A stretch of DNA of 40,918 nt. Origin: an uncultured Verrucomicrobiales bacterium (GTDB taxonomy: Bacteria > Verrucomicrobiota > Verrucomicrobiia > Verrucomicrobiales > Akkermansiaceae). The first letter of the stretch is position 1; each line of letters begins with the position of its first letter. The position numbers and the translations under genes were made by a program. The notes below the pieces were generated by a model. The model did not search any database, was not told the origin of the DNA, and was given only the letters and a program-made list of their open reading frames with translations. The DNA lies in NCBI GenBank assembly GCA_937905985.1, contig CALCWC010000144.1:1-40918 (forward strand), read 5' to 3'. This document shows, in pieces, positions 32,422 through 40,085 of this stretch.

Positions 32422-33452
32422 ATAAGAAACCCCTGTTCAATCCCGCCGGCGATACCGATACCGCCGCCAGGTGCATCATCAACGGCAATACCACCAACCT
32501 CAACGATTTCAACAACATGAAATACGCTTGGGTCAGCGGGTGGTACCGCCAGGCCATGAACAACTTCTGGATTCCGGAGGAAATCAACCTCGCGCAGGAC
32601 GTCAAGGATTACCCGCTGCTCTCTTCCCATGAGCGCCGCGCGTACGACAAGATCCTCTCCTTCCTCGTCTTCCTGGACAGCATCCAGACGGCCAACCTCC
32701 CCCTCATCGGCGAGTATGTGACAGCCAACGAGCTCAACCTCTGCCTGGCCATCCAAACCTTCCAGGAGGCGGTGCACAGCCAGAGCTACAGCTACATGCT
32801 GGATACCATCTGCGAGCCGCAGAAACGCCTGGAAGTGCTCTACCAGTGGAAGACGGACGAACACCTGCTGCGGCGCAACGAATTCATCGGCAACCTGTAC
32901 AACGAGTTCCAGAAGGAGCGCACCCCGCAGAATTTCACCCGCACGCTGGTGGCCAACTACATTCTGGAAGGCGTGTACTTCTACAGCGGGTTCATGTTCT
33001 TCTACAGCCTGGGCCGCAACAACAAGATGACCGGCTCCGCCCAGGAAATCCGCTACATCAACCGGGATGAAAACACCCACCTCTGGCTCTTCCGCAGCAT
33101 CATCCGAGAGCTCCAGAAGGAAAACCCCGAACTCTTCACACGGGAGCTCAATGAATCCTACCGCCAGATGATTCACGAGGGCTGCGAGCAGGAAATAGCC
33201 TGGGGTCACTTCGTCATTGGAGACGACATCCCCGGCCTCTCCAGGGAAATGGTCACGGACTACATCCAGTATCTGGGCAACAAGCGCTGCACCGACCTGG
33301 GCTTTGACCCCATCTACCCCGGCCATGAGGAGGAACCGCCCCACCTGCGCTGGGTGAGCCAGTTCAGCAACGCCAACCTCATCAAGACCGATTTCTTTGA
33401 GGCGCGCTCCACCGCCTACGCCAAGAGCAGCGCCCTGGTGGACGACCTGTAA
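32409..33452 (+). CDS. nrdB: Class Ia ribonucleotide reductase, beta (radical) subunit
   Basis: NrdB holds the di-iron centre and tyrosyl radical that starts catalysis in NrdA. The 347-residue product has the ferritin-like fold with ligands FLDSIQ (Asp), EAVHSQSY with E120 and H123 and the radical tyrosine Y127, then NYILEGVYFYSGF (Glu) and INRDENTHLW (Glu and His). The Tyr is retained, so this is not a Phe- or Mn/Fe-type class Ic protein. The C-terminal peptide LVDDL is the probable NrdA-docking tail. The ATG at 32409 lies inside nrdA (overlap 13 bp); ATG 32400 is an alternative. An inverted repeat follows the stop. Confidence 0.97.
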   Translation: MCKLNKKPLFNPAGDTDTAARCIINGNTTNLNDFNNMKYAWVSGWYRQAMNNFWIPEEINLAQDVKDYPLLSSHERRAYDKILSFLVFLDSIQTANLPLIGEYVTANELNLCLAIQTFQEAVHSQSYSYMLDTICEPQKRLEVLYQWKTDEHLLRRNEFIGNLYNEFQKERTPQNFTRTLVANYILEGVYFYSGFMFFYSLGRNNKMTGSAQEIRYINRDENTHLWLFRSIIRELQKENPELFTRELNESYRQMIHEGCEQEIAWGHFVIGDDIPGLSREMVTDYIQYLGNKRCTDLGFDPIYPGHEEEPPHLRWVSQFSNANLIKTDFFEARSTAYAKSSALVDDL

Positions 33453-33480
33453 AGCCCGCCTCCAAGAGCCTTGACAATTC

Positions 33481-33511
33481 AAGCCCGCCCGGCGTTCTGC
33501 CGGACGGGCTT
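33481..33511. terminator. Intergenic hairpin between convergent nrdB and fucosidase genes
   Basis: AAGCCCG-C-CCGGC pairs with GCCGG-A-CGGGCTT (33481-33493 and 33499-33511) with one mismatch and loop GTTCT. It lies between two convergent genes and could end both, but neither side has a strong T tract. Confidence 0.6.
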
Positions 33512-33539
33512 GGAAATTCCTAATCTTAATTAACCCGGC

Positions 33540-34967
33540 TCAGTCCTTTCTGGGCAGCAGGCGCAGCACAGGCAGGCCCTCCACGGCCTGGATCCAGGCG
33601 GTGGAGGGGATGGTGATAATCATCTTGCCGTTCTCCTCCTTGCAATCCACGGCCAAATCAGGCTGGCCGAGGATGGCGGGCTTTTGGCCGAGGGACTGGG
33701 GGATTTCGAGCGTGTAGTCCACCAGTTCCTTGTGGATGGGCAGGAAGATGTACTTGTTGCCGTTGGGAATCTTGACGATGCGGAGGGATTCCGGCAGGGC
33801 GGGGTCCAGCACGGCACGGCTCTCGTAGATAGCTTCGCCGTTGACCTTCATCCACGCGCCGATGCGCTGGAAGACGTGGCGCACCTGCTCCGGCACGGAG
33901 CCGTCCGGCTTGGGGCCGATGTTGAGCAGGAGGTTGCCGCCGCGCGCCACGCAGGATTCGAGCGCGTTGATGACCACCACCGGGCTCTTGTACTGCTCAT
34001 ACACGCTGTAGCCCCAGTGGTTGCCCACCGTCATGCAGGACTCCCAGTCGTACGCGGGTATCTTGTCGCGCGCGGGCACGAACTGCTCAGGAGTGGTGAA
34101 GTCTGCCTTGCTGGTGAGCGTCGGGCAGCCCTGGTAGTCCCAGAGGCGGTTGTTCATGATGATGCCGGGCTGCTTCTCGCGGCACATGGCCATGAGCTTG
34201 GTGGCCTCCCACGCGCGGTCGCCGGACATGGTGTCGGTGGAGAAATCCCACCACAGGATATCCACCTTGCCGTAGGCGGTGACCAGCTGCTCGGCCTGCT
34301 CGTGCAGGTACTTGATGTAGGCTTTCTGGTCGCGCGGGATTCCCTTTTCCTTGAGCATCTTGGCCTGGTTGGAGGGGTACGCGTGGGCGGGGCGGATGGT
34401 GTTGTCGTAGGCGGGGTGGTGCCAGTCGATGACGCTGTGGTAGTAGCCCACGCGCATGCCGGCGGCGTGGCAGGCATCCGTGAACTCCTTCACGATATCG
34501 CGCCCCAGCAGCTTGCCCGCCGTGTAGTCGCTGTTCTTGGCGTCGAACAGGCAGAAGCCCTCATGGTGCTTGCTGGTGAGCACCATGTACTTGCAGCCGG
34601 CCTCCTGTGCCAGCTTCACCCATTCCTCCGCGCAGCCGGGGGCCGGGCGGAACAGCGGCAGCGCCGCCTTGGCGTACGTGTCTGTGTCGATGTCGATGTT
34701 TCTCTGGGTCCACTCGCCGCGGCCGTCCTGCCCCTGCCAGGTGCATTCCAGGCCGGAGTACAGGCCGTAGTGGATGAACATGCCGAAGTGGGCATCGCGC
34801 CACCACTGCATTTTCTTGTCATGCTCCACGGGGTCCACGGGGTCGCCCTGGGCGGCCTGGAGCTGGGCGACGGTGGGCTGCTGCGGTGCCTGGGGCTTGG
34901 CCTCGTCTGCCAGTGCAATGGACGAGAGCGCGAAGGCGCAGGCAATGACGGAAGCAGATGTTCTCAT
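33540..34967 (-). CDS. Exported alpha-L-fucosidase, GH29
   Basis: This 475-residue glycoside hydrolase carries a signal peptide (MRTSASVIACAFALSSIALA) and the GH29 signatures: WWRDAHFGMFIHYGLYS near residue 55 and SKHHEGFCLFDAKNSDY. YYHSVIDWHHP follows. The nucleophile Asp (D241) is in ILWWDFS, and later RGGNLLLNIGPKPDG. GH29 enzymes remove terminal alpha-fucose with retention of configuration, often from mucin or human milk glycans. The acid/base residue is not placed because it is poorly conserved. It follows the rpiB-glyA fusion by 25 bp on the same strand, which may be co-transcription without a metabolic link. Ends in a C-terminal beta-sandwich-like region. Confidence 0.93.
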   Translation of the reverse strand: MRTSASVIACAFALSSIALADEAKPQAPQQPTVAQLQAAQGDPVDPVEHDKKMQWWRDAHFGMFIHYGLYSGLECTWQGQDGRGEWTQRNIDIDTDTYAKAALPLFRPAPGCAEEWVKLAQEAGCKYMVLTSKHHEGFCLFDAKNSDYTAGKLLGRDIVKEFTDACHAAGMRVGYYHSVIDWHHPAYDNTIRPAHAYPSNQAKMLKEKGIPRDQKAYIKYLHEQAEQLVTAYGKVDILWWDFSTDTMSGDRAWEATKLMAMCREKQPGIIMNNRLWDYQGCPTLTSKADFTTPEQFVPARDKIPAYDWESCMTVGNHWGYSVYEQYKSPVVVINALESCVARGGNLLLNIGPKPDGSVPEQVRHVFQRIGAWMKVNGEAIYESRAVLDPALPESLRIVKIPNGNKYIFLPIHKELVDYTLEIPQSLGQKPAILGQPDLAVDCKEENGKMIITIPSTAWIQAVEGLPVLRLLPRKD

Positions 34968-34992
34968 ATTCCGGTATGGGGTTGAGGTTTGC

Positions 34993-36669
34993 TTACGGGG
35001 TGGGGAATTGCTTGTTGAAGGCGGAAACCTCCGTGCGGAGGGCGGCGTAGGCAGCTTCGTCGCCGCCCGCAGCCAGGATATCCAGGCAGCGGCCGATGTA
35101 TTCCGCCACGGCGCGCACGTCGTCCTCCTTCATGCCGCGGGTGGTGACGGCGGGGGTGCCGATGCGGATGCCGCTGGGCTTGTTGGTGGTTCCCTTGTCG
35201 TACGGGATGGCGTTCTTGTTGACGGTGATGCCCACCTTGTCCAGCGCCACCTGGGCGTCGGCGCCATTGAGACCCTTCACGCTCAGGTCCACCAGGAAGC
35301 AGTGGTTGTCCGTGCCGCCGGCCACAATGCGGTAGCCGAGCTCGGCCATCTTGGCGGCCATGGCCTTGGAGTTGAGCACCACCTGGTGCGCGTACTGCTT
35401 GAACTCGGGTTTCAGGGCCTCGCCGAGGCAGGCTGCCTTGGCCGCGATGACGTGCATGAGCGGGCCGCCTTGCAGGCCGGGGAAGGTGGCGCTGTTGAGT
35501 TTCTTGGCCCACTTCTCCTTGCACATGACGATACCGCCGCGCGGGCCGCGCAGGCTCTTGTGCGTGGTGGTGGAAACGAAGTCCGCGTAGGGAACGGGGG
35601 AGGGGTGCTCGCCGCCTGCCACCAGGCCGGCAATGTGCGCCATGTCCACGAACATGATGGCGCCAACCTCGTCGCATATCTGGCGGATGCGGGCGAAATC
35701 GATGGTGCGGGAGTACGCGGATGCGCCGGCGAGGATGAGCTTGGGCTTCACCTCCTTGGCGGTGGCCTCCAGCGCATCGTAGTCAATGCATTCCGTTTCC
35801 GGGTTCACGCCGTAGTGCACCACCTTGTAGAGCTTGCCGGAGAAGTTGGCGAAGAAGCCGTGGGAAAGGTGGCCGCCGCATGCCAGGTCCATCGTCAGGA
35901 TGGTGTCGCCGGGCTCGATGCAGGCGAAGTAGACGGACATGTTGGCCTGGGAACCGGAGTGGGCCTGCACGTTGGCGTGCTCGCAGCCGAAAAGGGCCTT
36001 GGCGCGGTCGATGGCCAGCTGTTCCACCTTGTCCACCACCTCGCAACCGCCGTACCAGCGCTTGCCGGGGTAGCCCTCCGCGTACTTGTTGGTCAGGCAG
36101 CTGCCCTGCGCCTCCATCACCGCGGGAGAGGTGAAGTTCTCGGAGGCAATCAGCTCAATGTTGTTGAGCTGGCGCTGGTGCTCCTCCTCGATGATGTCCG
36201 CCAGCTGCGGGTCAGTCACGCTCAGGCGGGAGCCGGAACCCTCGGTCAGGCGGTCCTCATGGCGCCCGCCCTCGAACTCGGCGTCCAGCCACGCCTTCAG
36301 GATGCCTTCCACCGCCTCCGCCGTCACGGCGGACGCGCCCAGGCACAGCACGTTGGAGTTGTTGTGCTGGCGGGAGAGCGTGGCCACTTCGGGCTTCGCG
36401 CACAGCGTGGCGCGTACGCCCTTCCAGCGGTTCGCCGCTATCGTCATGCCAAGTCCCGTGTAGCAGATCAGGATGCCGCGGTCCGCGCGGCCGTCCGCAA
36501 TGCGCTTGCACACCGCATTTGCGTATTCCGCGTAGTTGCAGGATTCCGTGCTGCTCGGACCCAGGTCCGCCACGTCATAACCCCAGCCGCGCAGGGTCTT
36601 CACGACAACTTCCTTCAGCTCCACGCCCTTGTGGTCTGAACCGATGGCAATGCTCATTTGCTTATTCAT
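34993..36669 (-). CDS. glyA: Fused ribose-5-phosphate isomerase B and serine hydroxymethyltransferase
   Basis: One 558-residue frame joins two full enzymes. Residues 1-145 are RpiB: GSDHKG near residue 10, catalytic Cys C69 in CYTGLGM and H102 in RQHNNSN; it interconverts ribose 5-phosphate and ribulose 5-phosphate. Residues about 150-558 are GlyA, with ELIASENF, the PLP site STTTHKSLRGPRGG (Lys K371), GLQGGPLMH and a C-terminal IRIGTPAVTTRGM. It moves the hydroxymethyl of serine to tetrahydrofolate. Both domains have their usual lengths and catalytic residues, so both should be active. The link would put pentose phosphate and one-carbon metabolism in one polypeptide. ATGs at 36669 and 36657 are both possible. 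Confidence 0.94.
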   Translation of the reverse strand: MNKQMSIAIGSDHKGVELKEVVVKTLRGWGYDVADLGPSSTESCNYAEYANAVCKRIADGRADRGILICYTGLGMTIAANRWKGVRATLCAKPEVATLSRQHNNSNVLCLGASAVTAEAVEGILKAWLDAEFEGGRHEDRLTEGSGSRLSVTDPQLADIIEEEHQRQLNNIELIASENFTSPAVMEAQGSCLTNKYAEGYPGKRWYGGCEVVDKVEQLAIDRAKALFGCEHANVQAHSGSQANMSVYFACIEPGDTILTMDLACGGHLSHGFFANFSGKLYKVVHYGVNPETECIDYDALEATAKEVKPKLILAGASAYSRTIDFARIRQICDEVGAIMFVDMAHIAGLVAGGEHPSPVPYADFVSTTTHKSLRGPRGGIVMCKEKWAKKLNSATFPGLQGGPLMHVIAAKAACLGEALKPEFKQYAHQVVLNSKAMAAKMAELGYRIVAGGTDNHCFLVDLSVKGLNGADAQVALDKVGITVNKNAIPYDKGTTNKPSGIRIGTPAVTTRGMKEDDVRAVAEYIGRCLDILAAGGDEAAYAALRTEVSAFNKQFPTP

Positions 36670-36692
36670 GGTGAAAAGGTGTTACCCACACC

Positions 36693-36721
36693 ATTTTACC
36701 ACACCCGCCCGCGCGTGGCAA
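36693..36721 (-). promoter_or_regulatory. Promoter of the rpiB-glyA fusion gene
   Basis: Minus-strand TTGCCA (36716-36721), a 17-bp spacer and TAAAAT (36693-36698), 23 bp before the ATG at 36669. It lies between the gene and the IS66 TnpB remnant. Confidence 0.7.
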
Positions 36722-36781
36722 GGTGCGGATGACTGAGGTGATGGAAAAAATGCGCAAGACCGCCACGGCGCGGGCGGCGCG

Positions 36782-37132
36782 TCACCTCTCGTACCACGCC
36801 TTGCGCATCCCCTGCCGCAGCTCGATGCCCTCCAGCAGAAGCCCGAACGCCGAGGGCTGGATGCCCTCCCACACGCCCCTGCCGGGGCTTGCCTCGCGCG
36901 GCCAGCTGAACGTGCCCCTCTCCAGCCGCTTGCTGAACATGCACAGCCCCGTGCCGTCGAACCACACCGTGCGCAGCAGCGTGCGCGGGCGGTTCGTGAA
37001 CGCATAGTGCGCCCCCTCCCGCACGCTGCACCCGCTGCCAGATATCAGCCCCTGGAGGCTGTACACGCACAGGCGCATGTCCACGGGCTCCTTGTGTATG
37101 TTGATGATGGTCGTATGCGATAATGTAAACAT
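36782..37132 (-). mobile_element. tnpB: IS66-family accessory protein TnpB, orphan remnant
   Basis: The 116-residue frame matches the IS66 Orf2/TnpB family: an N-terminal PVDMR (family TDMRKG), RTVWFDGTGLCMFSKRLERG with the characteristic WDG-GLCLF-KRLERG pattern, TFSWP, and SAFGLLLEGIELR near the end. IS66 elements need TnpB plus the large TnpC transposase. No TnpC follows; the rpiB-glyA promoter begins 60 bp downstream, so this is a decayed or partial element. On the minus strand GTAAGC (37177-37182), the usual IS66 terminal sequence, lies 45 bp upstream of the ATG and marks a probable left end. The right end is not seen. Confidence 0.8.
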
Positions 37133-37363
37133 AGGCTCCCATTATCGCCCGCCCTTCAATAAGGGTTTCGTTTAATGCTTACACACAAGCCGTGAACGGC
37201 TCCAAGATCCAATGAGCCTCCGGCCCACCCTTGCAACATCACCGTTGATATGGCCTGCCGGGACGGCAACGCGCCCGACTACAAGCCCATCACCTCCTTG
37301 AAACCGGGGTCCGCCTGTAGGTTGTCGAGTACCCTTGCGCTGCGCCAGATGCGGTAGTTTTCC
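37133..37363. other. Non-coding or degenerate spacer next to the IS66 remnant
   Basis: This stretch holds the probable IS66 left end (37177-37182). Beyond it are only short open stretches on either strand, none with a start, a family motif or a signal. It may be decayed coding sequence. No promoter or RNA could be supported. The lower-GC gene pair begins at its right edge. Confidence 0.4.
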
Positions 37364-38965
37364 CTATTCAGCGGGCGCGGAAGACTCGGTCGCCTCCTTT
37401 TTCTCCTCGCGTGGAATGCGATATATACTATCGATTCCGTAAAAGATGGCCGCGTAATCGTTGGGATACGCCTTGGGTTCCGTTTTTATATCGTTGCTGT
37501 TGAACAACCCCAATGTGGGCCACCATTCGTCCACATCTATGGTTTCCACGGCAATTTCTTTCTTCCCCTGCTGAATTTGGCTCGCAATGTAGTCGTTCCT
37601 TTCCAGCTGCAGCACCCTGTACTGCCACGCCTGGACGGTCGCCGGCAGCAGCAGCGCAACGCCGGCAAGCAACAAGGTAAGCATCAGCGGCTTCTGAACC
37701 TTCATGGGGGCACGCAAGTACAGGTATGCGCACCCGGCTATCATGATAAAGCATGCAGGAAGGAAACTCATTGTGCTCGGGATACATTTCACAATGTACG
37801 AAATCGCACATGCAAACGCGGCAAGCAACATCAGCAATGCCGTAAGCAACTCTCGTCGGCGCGTCGCGCCATTCCCCGCAGCTTTGGTAATATAAAGAAT
37901 CAGCCACACAACAGCCCCGACAGCGCAGCATTGCAGGAAAATTCCCAATAGGTAGGGCAAAAAGTGGATATGGAGCCACAGCGGTATGCCTGACAATGAG
38001 ATAATACCGCTGCTGCCCCGCAGCAGTTCAATCTGGTCCCATGTCAATGTGGACACAAAATTGTGAATTTGCTCGCTGGACATGGAAGCTACGTCCATGG
38101 CACACGACTGGGATTCAGAAGCCTCGCGGGAATACAGGGCTGGAGAACCGTACAGGGCGGCAGCGCCCCACAAGAAACCAACGAACCCGCAATAGGACGC
38201 AAACGGTAGACAATTTTTCCCGGAAAACAAATTGTATACAACCCAAATGCCCAACAAGGGCAAGAGCAGCGCAGTCATGCATTCTGTTCCCCAGCCGCTG
38301 ATAAATCCCAGCGCAAACAGCCCCAAAGCCTTCCATACATTCCCCTGCCGCACATCGCCGTCGGTCCTGAAGAAGCTCAGGAAGTAGATGCATATCACGG
38401 TCGGGAAAAGATAGTTGTACGCGGCGGCGTAGCACCAGTAGTTACGCCAGAACTGCAAATTCACCCCCAAGAGGGAGAGCATGAAGGCGAACAGGAAAAA
38501 CATTTTCCCCTTGGATGAAAAAATGCTTTCGCCCTTGACCTTGACCAAGGCAAAGAGGGCCATAGGCGCTGCCACGGCGAACAGCGGAGTGATGAGCCAA
38601 CTGTGCCATCTGCTTAAGGTGAGGCCGCCCCAGACACAGGCTATCTCACCGATGCGCGAGACCCAACCCAGATATCGGTGGAGGGAGATAAAGAACCTGT
38701 CACGGATGGAGCGTTTGCCAAAGTCCAAAAATATCCAATCATCGTATTGAACGGATGCGCTACTGAGAACAACCAATAAAAACAGGTAGCAGGCGAGACA
38801 TATCCAGAACAGGGCCAGATGTTTCTTCTGCAAACCCACGGTGATCGGTGCGTAGACCCTTCGCCTTGTCCTCAAATGGGCCACAATGAGAACCAGCACT
38901 GAAACCAGCAGGAGAACCGGGCTGCAAAGGCCGAAATAGCTGTGCAATATCTTCTCTGTAATCAT
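37364..38965 (-). CDS. Polytopic membrane protein, GtrC/DUF6056-like
   Basis: A 533-residue protein with ten or more hydrophobic helices and a hydrophilic C-terminal tail (about 460-533). The first loop after helix two has SVQYDDWIFLDFGKRS, recalling the acidic loop of GT-C-type glycosyltransferases and of the DUF6056/Gtr-like family, though I assign this only by layout. In Gtr systems, such a protein transfers a sugar from a polyprenyl carrier to a surface glycan on the outer face of the inner membrane, after a GtrB enzyme has charged the carrier. The GtrB-like gene lies 24 bp upstream. Codon and base use look lower in GC than elsewhere. Function is inferred from that pairing. Confidence 0.75.
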   Translation of the reverse strand: MITEKILHSYFGLCSPVLLLVSVLVLIVAHLRTRRRVYAPITVGLQKKHLALFWICLACYLFLLVVLSSASVQYDDWIFLDFGKRSIRDRFFISLHRYLGWVSRIGEIACVWGGLTLSRWHSWLITPLFAVAAPMALFALVKVKGESIFSSKGKMFFLFAFMLSLLGVNLQFWRNYWCYAAAYNYLFPTVICIYFLSFFRTDGDVRQGNVWKALGLFALGFISGWGTECMTALLLPLLGIWVVYNLFSGKNCLPFASYCGFVGFLWGAAALYGSPALYSREASESQSCAMDVASMSSEQIHNFVSTLTWDQIELLRGSSGIISLSGIPLWLHIHFLPYLLGIFLQCCAVGAVVWLILYITKAAGNGATRRRELLTALLMLLAAFACAISYIVKCIPSTMSFLPACFIMIAGCAYLYLRAPMKVQKPLMLTLLLAGVALLLPATVQAWQYRVLQLERNDYIASQIQQGKKEIAVETIDVDEWWPTLGLFNSNDIKTEPKAYPNDYAAIFYGIDSIYRIPREEKKEATESSAPAE

Positions 38966-38989
38966 AATTGGCTTTTCTTCGTCATATTC

Positions 38990-39922
38990 CTATGAAACGG
39001 ATTCTTCTTTTACTATATAGACGGGGCGGCGCTTGACCTCCAAGTAGGTCTTCGCCAGGTATTGCCCGATAATTCCGAGACAAAGCAACTGTATCCCGCA
39101 AAAGAAGACGATGGTGCAAACCATTGATGTCCAGCCTGAAACCGAGGCATGCCACAAAAGCTGCCGTAGCACCAAAAAAACGATAGCAGCGAAGGAGATG
39201 ACGACAAAAATCAGACCCAGCATCGACGCCAATGACAAAGGTGCGGTGGTGAACCCTACGATTCCCTCAATGGAATACTTCAAAAGCTTCCAAAAGGACC
39301 ATTTGGTTTCTCCCGCCACGCGCTCTACATTTTCGAACTCAATCCACTTTGTACGAAAGCCGACCCATTCGTTGAGCCCCTTGGAAAAACGGTTGTATTC
39401 CTGCAGAGACACCAACGCATCGACAACAGATCGGCGCATCAGCTTGAAATCCCGTGCGCCATCTACAATTTGCGTGTCGGAAATGGAATTGATGAACTTG
39501 TAAAAGAGCCGGGCGCAGAGCGAGCGTATAGGAGGTTCCCCCTTTCTCGTGACCCTGCGGGTGCCGACGCAGTCGACCCCCTCTTCTTTGACGGCTTTAA
39601 GCATTTCCGGCAACAGGGAGGGCGGGTCCTGCAAATCGGCATCCATTACGGCTGCATACTCGCCCCGGCTAGCCTTCAATCCCGCCAACATGGCCGCCTC
39701 TTTTCCGAAATTCCTGGAAAAGGAAATGTAACGCATGCCGGTTTGCCCTGCGCACAATCCGCGCATTGCCTCCAACGTTCCATCTGTGCTGCCGTCATCA
39801 ACAAAAATCAACTCAATATCGTCATCGGCTAAAGTCTGGCCTACGCGTTTCACCTCCTCCACAAAGAAAGCCAACGCATCTTTTTCGTTGTAACATGGAA
39901 CGATGATTGAAATGAGAGACAT
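38990..39922 (-). CDS. GtrB-like polyprenyl-phosphate glycosyltransferase (GT2)
   Basis: A 310-residue enzyme of the DPM1/GtrB group. The catalytic GT2 domain (residues 1-225) begins SLISIIVPCYNEKDAL and has the DDGSTDGT loop, SFSRNFGKEAAMLAGL, the metal site MDADLQDPP and RRVTRKGEP. VDGARDFKLMRR, EYNRFSKGLNEWVGF and AGETKWSFWKLL follow. Two C-terminal helices (about 230-300) complete the GtrB pattern. It charges undecaprenyl phosphate with a hexose from a nucleotide sugar. Start at MSLISIIV; an upstream extension lies across the promoter. It is co-transcribed with the polytopic protein; no GtrA-type flippase is seen. GC is lower than in the core genes. Confidence 0.9.
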   Translation of the reverse strand: MSLISIIVPCYNEKDALAFFVEEVKRVGQTLADDDIELIFVDDGSTDGTLEAMRGLCAGQTGMRYISFSRNFGKEAAMLAGLKASRGEYAAVMDADLQDPPSLLPEMLKAVKEEGVDCVGTRRVTRKGEPPIRSLCARLFYKFINSISDTQIVDGARDFKLMRRSVVDALVSLQEYNRFSKGLNEWVGFRTKWIEFENVERVAGETKWSFWKLLKYSIEGIVGFTTAPLSLASMLGLIFVVISFAAIVFLVLRQLLWHASVSGWTSMVCTIVFFCGIQLLCLGIIGQYLAKTYLEVKRRPVYIVKEESVS

Positions 39923-39956
39923 GCCTTCACGCGCGTAAACCCACTGCGTATAGCGC

Positions 39957-39985
39957 ATACTACAGTACCCGGTATGGGTAGTCAA
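39957..39985 (-). promoter_or_regulatory. Promoter of the glycosyltransferase pair
   Basis: Minus-strand TTGACT (39980-39985), a 17-bp spacer and TAGTAT (39957-39962), 34 bp before the ATG at 39922. The spacer contains a 5-bp inverted repeat, TACCC/GGGTA. Confidence 0.65.
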
Positions 39986-40085
39986 GTTTTTTATACCTCG
40001 ATGATGTCTCAACGCGCCATAGGCATAGAGGGGGCTGCTGTACATTTAGTTTGCTTTGGCGGGGGAGGGGGAGAATGGCGCGTAA

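Noticed and set aside
36696..37142. Alternative minus-strand frames over the IS66 remnant
   Set aside because: The 36782-37132 frame matches TnpB along its length; the others are frame shadows.
37183..37215. Short frame ending in VNGSKIQ just outside the IS66 end
   Set aside because: It may be the tail of a gene hit by the IS, but it is too short to assign and target duplication cannot be tested with one end.
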